Below are positions 9,649 through 19,240 of a DNA stretch of 64,000 nucleotides, in pieces. Location of the stretch: NCBI GenBank assembly GCA_039105265.1, contig JAPFFF010000065.1:372001-436000 (forward strand), in the 5' to 3' direction. Each line of letters opens with the position of its first letter. The first letter of the stretch is position 1. Origin of the DNA: Tritrichomonas musculus. Taxonomy: Eukaryota > Parabasalia > Tritrichomonadida > Tritrichomonadidae. A program made the translations under genes and the position numbers. A model generated the notes under the pieces. That model did not search any database. It worked only from the letters and a program-made list of their open reading frames with translations, and had not been told where the DNA came from.

Positions 9649-12156
9649 ATGTCAAAACAAGATAAAAATAATTCATCTGATAGCTTTGAATTAGATTTAA
9701 GTGGTAATATTGATGATGATTCTGTATTTGACAGTGAGGTATCTAAACCTGATGATGATGATGATTATGAACTAGAGGACCCGATAGATTATTTTAAGAA
9801 AACGTTTCTCAGTACATACAAACTAGAACACCCCGATGAATTAATTAATTTGTTGTATCAAATACAAAACAATGAATATACAGGAAGAAGTGTCGGAAAG
9901 ATTCGTGAAATGAAAGTTAAGTTTCGACGATTTGTTTCATTGATGAACAAAATCAATGCAGGAATTAAAAGTAAAGGTAATCAATTCCTTAGTTTAAGAG
10001 AGTACACAACAGATAAAAAAAGCCTTGATACAATCATCAATTACTTCAATATTGTTGTCAACGATGATTTAAATTATAGCTCTGACGGTTTTCGTTCATC
10101 ACCCATCAAACCACCGAGAAAGAGTCAAACACCACAAACCACCAAAGGAAGAAGAAAGAGAACCAGCATACATGAACCAACACCTGACAGCAATAAACGA
10201 AGAACTCCGAGAAGAAAACGCATAACTCCGAGTGATTCTGATGAATTACTGAATACAAGTTTTTTAGAGCAAGAAGATTCCCTTCCGTCAATATCATTCA
10301 ACTTCCCGGAACTAGAAGAAGAAGAAGATAACCTATCATCCTTGTTGCTGTCTCCTTACGATCAGGTAGATGATGATATAGAATTGCTTGAGCAATTAGG
10401 CTATAATCAGCCCTGGATCAAAGTACTACCAAGATGTTATGAAGCAGCAAAGAAACCACAAAACAAACTTGATGAACAAGCGAAAGAAAACGTTGATGCA
10501 TTACATCAAACACTTGAAATTATCAGAGACATGATGAAGAGAAACATTGATATAACCAATGAACGAAAATCAATTACAGGCTTATCATCATTCTTCAGAG
10601 TGTTTGACACAATCATTAATAGAAAACCTATCAAAGGCTCTGATGTCATACAACCAATCAAACCACCATCAATCAAACCAATAACAAACAATAATAATAA
10701 TAATTTTTCGAGTAATAAAATGAATGATGATACAACATTTATTGCTAACGAGGATGATGAAACAGAACTTAATGAAACGTTTCAACAGTACAATGAACGT
10801 GTAAAGAAGCCTGCCAAAAAAGTTAAGTTCGGTAAGCTTAATTCTTTCGATGAATCACGTTTTAAGAAAGGAGCAGAATTTGAGTCACCAACATCTGAAG
10901 AAGAAATTCAACGATTATTGCAACAATACAAACAAGAAATCAAAACAACAGGTAAACGTGAAAACAGAGATGCTCCGACAGTTCTTAGCAATATCGGTAA
11001 ATTCGGGAACTTAGATATTCAATCACACACACAAAACAGCTCATTTTACAAACAAAACTTCCTTGATATAATCATTAACGGAAATTACAGAGTTAAATAC
11101 ATTCCTTCAGCCGCTACACGAGACCAGGCAAAAGTTTATTGTCACACACATCTTGACCCGGACGGAAAACCAAAATACAGATTACTTCCTACTAACGCTA
11201 AAGACCCGTCAGGAGAGATTGAAATAACAGACCTGAACGGTGATAAAGTTGATGATATTATATTAGTTGATAAACGAGGTGTTCCACAAATCATTAACGG
11301 ATACAAGCTTGTATTTGCTTCTCCTTACAAGAAGGTTTGGAAAACAATGGTTACTACAGCAGAAGAACGAAAGAAATTACCGTTTAATGTCTGGCTTGAT
11401 GAAATGTTTGAGAAAAGCAAAGACAAAATCGATTGGAATACAGGTAAATATATTCTTCAAGACTCAAGCAAAACACGTCTCGCTCCATACATTCAATACT
11501 ATTCTGATTTGAGATTAGGAAAACCAAGAGTCAGCACCAGAGCATCACCAAATTCATTCTGGAGTAGTCTCTTTTCTAAGATATGGAAGGTTTATTGGGA
11601 GATATTCAGTGAAATACAGCCATTATCAAAAGTTGTTAATTATCTTACTATATCAAATGCATTATTTGTATATCACTTTGATAATCCCGTTAAGAAAGCA
11701 ATTGAAACAGAACATAATTTGAAGCCGATGAATTACGTTGAATGGATGAATTACAGGAAAACACAAAAATCTGATTATAACAAGAAATGTATTGCTCTCA
11801 TACAAGATTTCATAAACAAATCTAAAAAGACAATCGTCTTCGAAACCGGTAAATGGTCTAGAGATATTAATAGCTGGAATCCTGAGTTTAAGACCATTAT
11901 CGAAAACATTAATTACTTAATTCAGAAAGTTGCACCCGCAGGTACTGATGTTAATGAAACAATAGCTTACATCAATGTTGCTAGCCCGACAGATATTCAA
12001 ACGTTAAAGGAGGTTTCAAATAATAATATCGCCGTCTGGATTGATACAGTTTACGGTAAGGGTTGCGGATATATTGAATATAAGATTCAAATGTCTAAAC
12101 AAAAGCTTGAGAGACTATCAGCAGCAGAAGGATATGATATCAAAGTACCTGAATAA
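9649..12156 (+). CDS. Unassigned large Maverick protein, 835 residues
   Basis: I do not recognise the family. Residues 1-50 are acidic. A folded helical stretch follows (about 50-130), then a basic, proline-rich segment with KPPRKSQTPQ and GRRKRT (about 145-195). A long low-complexity region with Asn runs precedes a conserved-looking C-terminal domain (about 440-835) rich in Tyr, Trp and Lys. The mix of a disordered basic segment and a large C-terminal fold would fit a DNA-packaging, terminal-protein or core protein, but no diagnostic motif is seen. Its ATG lies about 20 bp from that of the divergent fibre-like gene. It converges with the next gene, whose stop is at 12226. Confidence 0.7.
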   Translation: MSKQDKNNSSDSFELDLSGNIDDDSVFDSEVSKPDDDDDYELEDPIDYFKKTFLSTYKLEHPDELINLLYQIQNNEYTGRSVGKIREMKVKFRRFVSLMNKINAGIKSKGNQFLSLREYTTDKKSLDTIINYFNIVVNDDLNYSSDGFRSSPIKPPRKSQTPQTTKGRRKRTSIHEPTPDSNKRRTPRRKRITPSDSDELLNTSFLEQEDSLPSISFNFPELEEEEDNLSSLLLSPYDQVDDDIELLEQLGYNQPWIKVLPRCYEAAKKPQNKLDEQAKENVDALHQTLEIIRDMMKRNIDITNERKSITGLSSFFRVFDTIINRKPIKGSDVIQPIKPPSIKPITNNNNNNFSSNKMNDDTTFIANEDDETELNETFQQYNERVKKPAKKVKFGKLNSFDESRFKKGAEFESPTSEEEIQRLLQQYKQEIKTTGKRENRDAPTVLSNIGKFGNLDIQSHTQNSSFYKQNFLDIIINGNYRVKYIPSAATRDQAKVYCHTHLDPDGKPKYRLLPTNAKDPSGEIEITDLNGDKVDDIILVDKRGVPQIINGYKLVFASPYKKVWKTMVTTAEERKKLPFNVWLDEMFEKSKDKIDWNTGKYILQDSSKTRLAPYIQYYSDLRLGKPRVSTRASPNSFWSSLFSKIWKVYWEIFSEIQPLSKVVNYLTISNALFVYHFDNPVKKAIETEHNLKPMNYVEWMNYRKTQKSDYNKKCIALIQDFINKSKKTIVFETGKWSRDINSWNPEFKTIIENINYLIQKVAPAGTDVNETIAYINVASPTDIQTLKEVSNNNIAVWIDTVYGKGCGYIEYKIQMSKQKLERLSAAEGYDIKVPE

Positions 12157-12225
12157 ATAAAAATAAATTAATGATTATTTGATGAAGCTACCTTGAACCT
12201 CTTTTGCAAAATGATGATTTTATTT

Positions 12226-13230
12226 TTATGACGGTCTTCTTCTTCTCCTCCTTCTCGTTGAGTCACTGCCCGCAGTATTTAAAGAATCATTATGTATTGG
12301 AAACGGTTGTGAATTCGTTTGTTTTTTACTGTGTTTACCCTTTGAATCACTTTGTTTTTTATTTTTTGGTGATCCGTTAGGGAATGTATCGGAAGATGAA
12401 TCAGAAGGTAATGAATCAGATGAAGATGAAAATGTTTTTCTTATTGAATACGGTTGAGGTGATTCATCATCACTGAAAGCAATCCATCCGTACTTTATTG
12501 GCGGGTTATCATTATCGTCGTCAGATGAAGAAGATACATGATAAACTTTCGCATTTGCAAATGATACTTCTTCATTTTGTGGTGATTTGAAAGGAGATGT
12601 TGCAGCATTAGCAAACTTATTTGTTTGTGGGGGTGATTTGTAGGGAGATGTCCCGAAATCCTTCAGATACGGTGATGTAGTCGCGTCAGCAAATTGAATA
12701 TGTTTATTTATTTTTGGTGTTTGTGGAGGTGAATTGATAACAGGTATTGAGTATGTTGATGTCTGTGGCGGTTGATTAAATTGATTCATTTGTGGTGGCG
12801 GTGGTGGTGTTTGATTAAATTGATTCATTTGTGGTGGTGGTTGATTTCCGAAACACGTTTGTTTCGTCTTCCGGCATTCCTCTTGAACATCATCAATATG
12901 TTGATTTCGATTAATGTATTGATAATCTTGCAGCTTTCTTTTCAAACGAAAATCATTATGTTCCTGTTGTTCATTTAATACCAAATTATTTGTTTGTCTT
13001 TGGTAATCCAGTAAATTAGTTCTCGGTGGTAATTGAGTCCTCAATACATTAGCTTGTGTTTGATATAATTGTGCATTTGCATTTCCAATCTGTTGTACTT
13101 CATATGCTTTATTTCTTATATCACGTGCCCGTTCACGGACTTTCTGTCTTTGTATACGTATCGCTTTCTCTCGTTCTTCTCTCTCGATTTGTTCCTTTGT
13201 TTTAAACAAATTACCGAGATTATTAAACAT
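12226..13230 (-). CDS. Disordered Pro/Gln/Ser-rich Maverick protein with arginine tail
   Basis: The product has 334 residues. The N-terminus is a charged helix of about 45 residues starting MFNNLGNLFKTKEQ, followed by a Gln/Asn-rich region. A central section holds repeats of QMNQFNQ and PPPPPQMNQFNQPPQ. Spaced SPPQT, SPYK and SPFK motifs follow, then Ser/Asp-rich tracts. The protein ends in a run of seven arginines and PS. An Arg-rich tail on a disordered protein recalls DNA-condensing core proteins of adenovirus-like particles, which is inference. The minus-strand genes 13230, 13594, 14699 and 16686 are closely packed and could be one transcription group. Confidence 0.65.
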   Translation of the reverse strand: MFNNLGNLFKTKEQIEREEREKAIRIQRQKVRERARDIRNKAYEVQQIGNANAQLYQTQANVLRTQLPPRTNLLDYQRQTNNLVLNEQQEHNDFRLKRKLQDYQYINRNQHIDDVQEECRKTKQTCFGNQPPPQMNQFNQTPPPPPQMNQFNQPPQTSTYSIPVINSPPQTPKINKHIQFADATTSPYLKDFGTSPYKSPPQTNKFANAATSPFKSPQNEEVSFANAKVYHVSSSSDDDNDNPPIKYGWIAFSDDESPQPYSIRKTFSSSSDSLPSDSSSDTFPNGSPKNKKQSDSKGKHSKKQTNSQPFPIHNDSLNTAGSDSTRRRRRRRPS

Positions 13231-13243
13231 ATTCTTTGATACT

Positions 13244-13594
13244 TCAATAAATTAATAAACAACTGAATATAAATGATTCAGGTTCAATAACGTTTCCTTT
13301 CATGTCTGTGAACCATAACCTGTATTCTTTCTTTGTGTTGTTCAGACACTCATATTTACGGTATTTGGTTTGTCTTCTGTTAGCAAGCATAATGAAATGG
13401 TCGCAGAAAGGCATGAATTCAACTATATCTGAATGAACCATTAAATCACCGACAATATGTTGATTGACAACAGCACCACAATACTGAACAACAATGTACT
13501 TCTTGTTGCGACTATAAACAAAGTCATCAGGAAGAATAAAATCTTTTGATTGTGTGTGATAGTATCGTTTAGTTGTGTTTTGTTTAGCTTTCAT
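13244..13594 (-). CDS. Small unassigned Maverick protein, 116 residues
   Basis: This is a compact protein of beta-strand character with FILPDDFVYSRNKKYIVVQ at about 19-37, a MVHSDIVEF segment at about 53 and the ending SFIFSCLLIY. It overlaps the 3' end of the integrase gene by 11 bp, which suggests coupled expression. I do not recognise the family. The strand-rich pattern and its place between integrase and disordered protein would be compatible with a small virion component. No catalytic motif is apparent. Confidence 0.6.
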   Translation of the reverse strand: MKAKQNTTKRYYHTQSKDFILPDDFVYSRNKKYIVVQYCGAVVNQHIVGDLMVHSDIVEFMPFCDHFIMLANRRQTKYRKYECLNNTKKEYRLWFTDMKGNVIEPESFIFSCLLIY

Positions 13595-14699
13595 TTTGCG
13601 TTTTATAAGTCAAAAAGAATATTTTATAATCATCATTCAAAGCATCTATTGATGAACAAACATATTTTGTGTACATGATTGGTACAGTTATTATTGTTTT
13701 ATTCTTCAGTGTTTTGTTAGTTTGACGCAAAGGATTTAATAGTTTACATTTAACGTTTCCTGATTCATAGCAAATGAATTCAGCAAGTTCATTAAATACT
13801 CTTCTTCGCTTTTCATGTTTCTTTTCTGTTTTCGCGTAATCGGTGTGAACAAGTATTATATTTTTGGGTTTGTATGACAGAAGACCTTTAAATCGTTGTT
13901 TTTGTTGAATCTCTTTCAATTGCATTGATTTGGCTCTTATGTATTGCCATTCAAAGTCGCGGTCGTCTTGCATCTGTTGAGGTGTAAGATAAATGTATTT
14001 TGATTGTCGTTTGTCAAGGTATTCATCAGTTTCTTCATCAAATGATGTGTATAAAGGATTCAATAAGCGAAGAGATGAATGAGGTGTGTTATTGTACCAT
14101 TTAACCGTTTGTTGTATCAATACATTGTTTGTCATTCGTTGTTGTGACTGACCGAAAGCGTTTCGTAATGTTCTGATTACTGCATCAACACATTTATGTG
14201 CATTCGTGAAAGGTGAATCATCAATGATTAACTTTATTTTGTTTGGGGCTTTGAATTTAATTGACGGTTTGTTTGATTGGTATCTTTCTTCACCGTTGCA
14301 ATAACTTTTGAATGCATTTGATATAAAAGCCGGTTCACCGTCACATTTAATTGTTTCGATTCTGATATTCCTTTTATTAACTAGTTTATCAATTACTTTG
14401 ATTATAGTTAACTCAGTTCTGTCCGCAATCGGTTCAACAATTAAGTATTTCGTGTTTACATTGATTAGGACGAGATAAGCTTTGTTTAATGCAAACATTA
14501 TATCCATTTCCCAACAATGAGGCTCAAATGAGAAGTCAGGTTTTGATAGTTTCTTTACTGTTTTCAATCGGAAATCCGGTATGTATGGCTCGGTTTTAAT
14601 GTTTGTGTCTTTGATGTATTTGTATTTAGATTTGAAAGGATAATTAATTGATTCTTTGTAGCTGCGTGTACTCGCTGTGTCTTCGATGTATTCATTCAT
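13584..14699 (-). CDS. Maverick retroviral-type integrase (rve fold)
   Basis: This is a 371-residue integrase. Residues about 62-215 read as the RNase H-like rve core: WEMDIMFALNKAYLVLINV, then IKCDGEPAFIS, then the helix HKCVDAVIRTLRNAFG and the downstream WYNNTPHSSL, which is typical of retrovirus and Polinton integrases. The C-terminal part (about 270-350) is basic and strand-rich and could hold the DNA-binding or chromodomain-like module. Integrases of this group insert the linear element with short target duplications. The ATG at 14699 lies downstream, in transcription sense, of a diverged copy of the GATTTCGATTGAAGG box (14763-14812). The gene overlaps the small gene 13244-13594 by 11 bp. 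Confidence 0.88.
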   Translation of the reverse strand: MNEYIEDTASTRSYKESINYPFKSKYKYIKDTNIKTEPYIPDFRLKTVKKLSKPDFSFEPHCWEMDIMFALNKAYLVLINVNTKYLIVEPIADRTELTIIKVIDKLVNKRNIRIETIKCDGEPAFISNAFKSYCNGEERYQSNKPSIKFKAPNKIKLIIDDSPFTNAHKCVDAVIRTLRNAFGQSQQRMTNNVLIQQTVKWYNNTPHSSLRLLNPLYTSFDEETDEYLDKRQSKYIYLTPQQMQDDRDFEWQYIRAKSMQLKEIQQKQRFKGLLSYKPKNIILVHTDYAKTEKKHEKRRRVFNELAEFICYESGNVKCKLLNPLRQTNKTLKNKTIITVPIMYTKYVCSSIDALNDDYKIFFLTYKTQNES

Positions 14700-14762
14700 T
14701 TTGATCGCAAAAATAAAGCCTTCAAATGCCGCCCGTGAACGGAACAGTCAAAGAATCACAAA

Positions 14763-14812
14763 AATAAAAAGAGCTATAGAAAGGGGTAATTTTAACCTTC
14801 AATCGAAATCAG
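14763..14812 (-). promoter_or_regulatory. Third, diverged copy of the Maverick leader box
   Basis: The minus strand reads GATTTCGATTGAAGGTTAAA and then a C/T-rich TATA-like tract, matching the 51-bp repeats at 5703 and 6857 with several changes. It lies between the capsid-candidate stop (14818) and the integrase ATG (14699), where a promoter is expected. Confidence 0.55.
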
Positions 14813-14817
14813 TTTAT

Positions 14818-16686
14818 TTATTCATTAGCTTGCGAACCTTTTGGCGTTTCATCATCAACGTATTCTAAACCTTCGAGTGACAGCCTAAAATAGGTGTCAC
14901 GGCACAAACATAACTGACAGGGGGGTGGATGAACTGTACCTTCTTCATTTACATTATAATATGTATCGTTCACACCTGTGTGAATTGGTTGACCGTTGAT
15001 TTGAATTTGAACATTACCAAAACCTCCATCAAGTCCGTCATAACAATAACCTGCAGATGATCTTTCAGTTTGAATATTGAATACAAATGATGTTGCATCA
15101 GACAAAGTGTTTTTGTATCGATTACCTCGTGAGTCATTCTTTGGCATAGTAAATGAATCTTCAAATTCCTTTGTACATTGAAGTGTAATTGCGTCTAAAT
15201 CACCGGCAGTCAATTGATTCTCAAAGAATCTTGCACCGATGGTATCTACATTCTCGTCAGGGAAGTTCTTACCGCCTATGTTCAAATAACAGTTTTGATA
15301 AACAGGGTTTTCAAATACAGTCAAATCATTATGATGCTTTGGAAACAGAACCGATATCGTTGTAACGTTAATCAAAGGTATGTTCAATGTTGATTTGATT
15401 CCGTTTGCGGCGGCAGCAATCGGAAATGCATGATAATCAACCTTCTGTGAAGGAATGATTAAACCTTGTCTCAAAATGTTTTCAATACCTTGACGTGTTG
15501 CTTCACAAACACCGTAGCCCTGCATGTTTGATTTGCAGAGAGTGATTGTCATTTGATTGCAGGTCAATGTTGCAACACCGTTTGAATATTCAATGTCTTT
15601 ATGTTTTGTTTCTAAGATTTTAACAACATCGCCCGGAGCCAACGGAGCATCGGGATTATTTGATGCTATCATTTCTGCAAACGATCCTTTATTAACATCA
15701 GACTCTTTCACATGAAACTTCTCATAATCATCAGTTGTGTAATGAAATACAACTTCTTTTGGCGTTTCATCTTCCTCAACAGGATTACCGGCATGTATTC
15801 TTTGATATTTGATTGTAAGTGTTTGATCAAACACGGAAGGAATGGTTGCTTCATTACCGATTTGTGTGAATTGACGTTTAAGTTTACCGCGAACCTTTAA
15901 ATCACGAAGTTTATCTAATGATTCAGCAGAAACAGATTCATCATCTTCGAGAAATGCTTTTGTTTCAGCAACTACATACGGATCAATAACAGCCCAAACA
16001 AGACCGGCGGGGCTGACTTGAAAACGAATTGATAAATCACCGATGATTCCGTTAGGGAACAGATCAAATGCCTGTAATGCTAGTAAGTCATCAAACGGAA
16101 GGTTTAAATCAAATTCAACTTGTGCTCTTCCGTTCTCTTTGAAATTCATCAGATTTACATACGTTCCTGCCATTGTTTGTGAATATTGACTTACATTTTC
16201 CCATAAAGAATGAACGAATCTACGTCTTTTCTTTTCTGTTTCTGGTTTAAGTGCAGAATATAAGAAACCTTCACGAACACATTCATTCTGTTGATATCCG
16301 ACATTAACATTATTATGTAGAATCTCTAAACGATCGAACAACTGATTTGATGATTTGAAACCGACAAACAGTTTGTAGAAGTGTTGAGGGTCTTCAATGG
16401 TTCGCAATTTATCAAGATCGGTATTCAACTGTAAATCTAGTTTGACATGAAATGTTAGAAATCCTTTGTCAACATCACTTATGAAATGATCAGGATGAGT
16501 TAAACTGATTTGTGAGTATTGACCTGCTGTAAACGGTGCGGGCTGATCATGACAGTCAACAGTTCTGAATGAAAATGAACGTGTTCCGTCATTAACGTTA
16601 ATCATGTGACGCATCTCTTCAAATGCATGCAATACATTTCCTGTTTCGATTTGATGGTTATGTGATCTCTCATTACGATATAACAT
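14818..16686 (-). CDS. Major capsid protein candidate (double jelly-roll type)
   Basis: The product has 622 residues, the usual size of Polinton major capsid proteins. The N-terminal section has beta-rich sequence with FTAGQYSQISL and the charged KKRRRFVHSLWENVSQY. The segment FDLNLPFDDLLALQAFDLFPNG at about 200-220, followed by IIGDLSIRFQVSP, strongly resembles the conserved core of double jelly-roll capsids of Polintons and related viruses. The C-terminal half is again strand-rich, with a predicted loop carrying QTERSSAGYCYDG. The call rests on pattern recognition and size, not on a profile search. A small amphipathic gene diverges from it with about 50 bp between the ATGs, as minor virion proteins often do. 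Confidence 0.8.
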   Translation of the reverse strand: MLYRNERSHNHQIETGNVLHAFEEMRHMINVNDGTRSFSFRTVDCHDQPAPFTAGQYSQISLTHPDHFISDVDKGFLTFHVKLDLQLNTDLDKLRTIEDPQHFYKLFVGFKSSNQLFDRLEILHNNVNVGYQQNECVREGFLYSALKPETEKKRRRFVHSLWENVSQYSQTMAGTYVNLMNFKENGRAQVEFDLNLPFDDLLALQAFDLFPNGIIGDLSIRFQVSPAGLVWAVIDPYVVAETKAFLEDDESVSAESLDKLRDLKVRGKLKRQFTQIGNEATIPSVFDQTLTIKYQRIHAGNPVEEDETPKEVVFHYTTDDYEKFHVKESDVNKGSFAEMIASNNPDAPLAPGDVVKILETKHKDIEYSNGVATLTCNQMTITLCKSNMQGYGVCEATRQGIENILRQGLIIPSQKVDYHAFPIAAAANGIKSTLNIPLINVTTISVLFPKHHNDLTVFENPVYQNCYLNIGGKNFPDENVDTIGARFFENQLTAGDLDAITLQCTKEFEDSFTMPKNDSRGNRYKNTLSDATSFVFNIQTERSSAGYCYDGLDGGFGNVQIQINGQPIHTGVNDTYYNVNEEGTVHPPPCQLCLCRDTYFRLSLEGLEYVDDETPKGSQANE

Positions 16687-16738
16687 TTATGATTTAATAA
16701 AAAGAATCAATATATTATCTCTTTTATTTACTCTTAAA

Positions 16739-16990
16739 ATGGGTATAGGCATATTCAATAAGATAAAGAACGGTTTCAAGAAGTTCGGAAACAAAATCAA
16801 AGATGCAGCAACAAAGATTGTTGATAACATCCCTAAAGTCGTTGATGTCGGAAAACAGATTATCGATAAAGTTAAACCGATAACGAAATTCATTCCAGGC
16901 GTCGGTCAAGTTATTGACACTATTGATACAGGTTTAAGTATGGCAGGACGAGTTGGAACGGTCGGAAAGTCAATATTAGATAAAGTTTAA
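16739..16990 (+). CDS. Small amphipathic Maverick protein, possible minor virion protein
   Basis: The product has 83 residues. It starts MGIGIFNKIKNGFKKFG and continues as a Lys-rich amphipathic helix, followed by PGVGQVIDTIDTGLSMAGRVG. Small basic amphipathic proteins next to the capsid gene recall adenovirus pVI-like and virophage minor capsid proteins that act on membranes. That is an analogy only, because no family was matched. The gene sits 52 bp from the capsid-candidate ATG on the opposite strand and 33 bp before the next plus-strand ORF, whose ATG is at 17023. Confidence 0.6.
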   Translation: MGIGIFNKIKNGFKKFGNKIKDAATKIVDNIPKVVDVGKQIIDKVKPITKFIPGVGQVIDTIDTGLSMAGRVGTVGKSILDKV

Positions 16991-17022
16991 TGATATCTAT
17001 AAACGTTTTATCATAAACTCAA

Positions 17023-17553
17023 ATGAATGAAAACATTAATGAACTTAAAATAATAAACGAAAACATAAATGAATCAAAAGTGTTTAAATCAGTTGAAGAG
17101 TTCAATTTGTTCTATCAAAAGAATATTGATCAAATGAAATCACAAACGACTAACTATTTGAACAAGATTTATAAAATCATCACTAACGACGGAAATGAAT
17201 ACAAAATTACAAAACGTAATTGCAAAGACGGAAAACGATGTTCAGGAGACATTTATTTGAAGAAAGTCGGGAATACAATCACTAAAACACTTGAGAATGA
17301 CAATATCACCGCTGATATTATTATTCTGAGAGAAACAGTTGATGCGATATCTTCCAAGACTGATGAACTTCGCGATTTGTTTGACAGTAAGTTGATTCAC
17401 GTTGATATCATCATTAAACAGCTCATCGATAAAAATAAAATACTTGAAGAACATATCAATAAGCTTTCAAATGTTGTTGACCAACAATCAAAAGTCATTA
17501 ATGAATACTTTTTAAATGTTGTTGCTCCTGACAACCACAGAATGATTAAGTGA
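17023..17553 (+). CDS. Coiled-coil Maverick protein, 176 residues
   Basis: I do not recognise a family. The N-terminus repeats NENINELK and NENINESK. The middle (about 50-85) holds basic strands with several Gly and Cys, including KRNCKDGKRCSGD. Residues about 95-170 form a strong Ile/Leu heptad pattern that predicts a coiled coil. It could be a trimeric spike or scaffold component, but this is inference. Its 3' end overlaps the opposite-strand frame that ends at 17512. Confidence 0.55.
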   Translation: MNENINELKIINENINESKVFKSVEEFNLFYQKNIDQMKSQTTNYLNKIYKIITNDGNEYKITKRNCKDGKRCSGDIYLKKVGNTITKTLENDNITADIIILRETVDAISSKTDELRDLFDSKLIHVDIIIKQLIDKNKILEEHINKLSNVVDQQSKVINEYFLNVVAPDNHRMIK

Positions 17554-17745
17554 ATCATGATGATTTAATGATTTAGTCGTTTTTGGCTGTGGTTCATGAA
17601 ATACATTACCTTTTTCATTATAACATTTCACTGTCGGAGCTGAGTTTATTTTTGTTCTATTCTTTTGCATCGTTAATTGTAATCTATCAAAATAGTTTTT
17701 GTGTTTATCATCATGAACGGTTCTCATTTGATTAATAGCAGACAT
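17512..17745 (-). CDS. Small Maverick ORF, 77 residues
   Basis: The product is basic, Asn/His/Lys-rich and starts MSAINQMRTVHDDKHKN. Its ATG at 17745 diverges from that of the next gene at 17760 across 14 bp, the same tight divergent layout as at 9627/9649. It overlaps the end of the 17023 gene by 42 bp on the other strand. There is no recognisable domain. It is kept because of the clean start context and placement, with modest confidence. Confidence 0.4.
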   Translation of the reverse strand: MSAINQMRTVHDDKHKNYFDRLQLTMQKNRTKINSAPTVKCYNEKGNVFHEPQPKTTKSLNHHDSLNHSVVVRSNNI

Positions 17746-17759
17746 TTAATTGTTATTAA

Positions 17760-17987
17760 ATGAGTGAACTAACAGAATACAAGAAAGAAATACCGGAATT
17801 AAAACGAATCAAACGAGGATTAAAAGAAAAGTGTTATGATTACAAACAATGTCTCAACAATATCAAATCGGGAATGTTAGGCTCTGACGGTCTCGCCGTT
17901 CGTGAATCTCTTATTGAAGACATCAACAGCCTCAAAAATAAAGTTCATCAGCTTGAGAATGAATTAAATGAATTGTCTAATAAATGA
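17760..17987 (+). CDS. Small coiled-coil Maverick protein, 75 residues
   Basis: The product is highly charged, starts MSELTEYKKEIPELKRIKR and ends in heptads LKNKVHQLENELNELSNK. A short helical coiled-coil protein is the only structural statement possible. Its start context, TTATTAAATGAG, matches other genes of the element. It converges with the next small gene and overlaps it by 11 bp. Confidence 0.5.
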   Translation: MSELTEYKKEIPELKRIKRGLKEKCYDYKQCLNNIKSGMLGSDGLAVRESLIEDINSLKNKVHQLENELNELSNK

Positions 17988-18183
17988 GTTCTTCAAGTTC
18001 AGCTATTAATTGTTCAGTACCGTTGAATTTCTTTAGTTGTTCAATAAAGTGATTTATCTCTTTTAGTACTTCATCTATGATATCATCATTATCGTAAAGG
18101 TATTTTAATGCAGGTCTCCATCCTTTTAGCTTTTTATTGATTCTATTAATGAGGGTGCTTAATGTTTCGGCTTGGTTTGACAT
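17977..18183 (-). CDS. Small coiled-coil Maverick protein, 68 residues
   Basis: This is a helical, charged product starting MSNQAETLSTLINRINKKL, with Leu/Ile heptads to the end (EQLIAELEELIY). The ATG at 18183 is preceded on the minus strand by ATCAGCAATTTATA, similar to other gene leaders in the element. No family is recognised. It is the last gene before the right-hand non-coding end of the Maverick. Confidence 0.5.
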   Translation of the reverse strand: MSNQAETLSTLINRINKKLKGWRPALKYLYDNDDIIDEVLKEINHFIEQLKKFNGTEQLIAELEELIY

Positions 18184-19240
18184 TATAAATTGCTGATAAA
18201 AAAATAAAAAATTTTTGAAAGTTCTATTTTTCGTTGTTGTTATTTTTGTTCATTAGTCGTGTTGACGGCGGGCTTCAGCCTGACGGAAACCGACTGATAT
18301 ATACTACTAAACAAGTTCAAAGATGTAAATTCAAAGATGAAGATTCAAAAGTGTCTATCGTCAACTTAAAACTTTTATTTTAACCCTACCCCTTTTGATA
18401 CCCCTTTTTTATCCCCTGCTCAGACGGTCTATAGTACTCTCTTGCGTATTGGTGTTTTAAATCAATTGTTTATAGTATAGTGTATTCGGTGGGTTGTATG
18501 GACCTTGATGTGTGTTAATATATATTTTTTATATAAATTTGTTGAAAATGAAAACATCGCCAAAGTGATCTTATTTTTGTCGTTTTTAAGCCCATTTGGT
18601 GCAAATGACCCCCAAAATGCCTAATAAGCATCTTTGTAAGAAAATCCTATGTATAACTACTTGGTTTCCAAAGAGTTCTCGATTGCCTTGTGTAATATCG
18701 GTTCTGGGTTGTTAATCCAATCGTTAATATGAGAAACTATTTTATTGCGGACACTCGGTGATTCCATCGATTACACAAACTTGTTATAGAATTTGTATCT
18801 AATGGTTCCAGTTGTAGAGGAGCTTATAAACGTTAGACAATTATTGGATAAGAGTTGGTCTACGGTTTTTCCTGTACAACCAATATTTAGTGGACTCGTT
18901 TATGCAAATCTCGGTGGCAGCAATTTTGCTCTCACAAGCTCGTTGGCAAGCCATGTCCTCATAAGAGTTTCGCATATAGCTCCATATATGGCTTCGTATG
19001 CAAATTCCCAAAATAGCTTTCCAAGTAGCTTTCCAAGTGGACTCGTATGAAAATTCCCAAAATAGCTTTCCTAGTAGCTCCATATGTGGCTTATCCAAAT
19101 ATTAAAATTATAAATAATATAATTGAATTAATTTTAAGATTCCTAGCGTGTAGATTTGTGGGGTATATACCCGCTTATGATGATGAATGCTTTCACAGTA
19201 CTGGTGGGCTTCATTTAAGTTGGGAAAAAAATCATTAATA
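18184..19240. other. Non-coding right end of the Maverick, probable terminal-repeat region
   Basis: No convincing gene is present. Composition is more balanced than in the AT-rich DNA that follows. At 18950-19095 a short motif recurs: CAAAATAGCTTTCC appears twice, with nearby variants of AGTAGCTCCATATG and TGGACTCGTATG. The open frames here share no protein-like features. A terminal inverted repeat is expected in this region, but it cannot be shown without the other end. Confidence 0.5.

Larger units (their letters stand above)
1..19240. mobile_element. Maverick/Polinton element, right part (left end outside window)
   Basis: The block carries a DNA polymerase B, a retroviral-type integrase, a double-jelly-roll-type capsid candidate and about ten further tightly packed genes on both strands. 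That combination defines Mavericks/Polintons, which are very abundant in trichomonads. Spacing between genes is tens of bases and several genes overlap slightly. All major frames are open, so the visible part looks whole and young. A packaging ATPase and a cysteine protease are expected for the family but are not seen here; they may lie left of position 1. The right boundary is uncertain: the last gene starts at 18183, and the more mixed-composition non-coding DNA gives way to host-like AT-rich DNA near 19240. The terminal inverted repeat cannot be proved without the left end. Confidence 0.9.

Noticed and set aside
18793-19238. Three overlapping open frames (60-85 codons) at the end of the Maverick
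   Set aside because: They lie over short direct repeats, overlap each other on both strands and have no gene-like start context.
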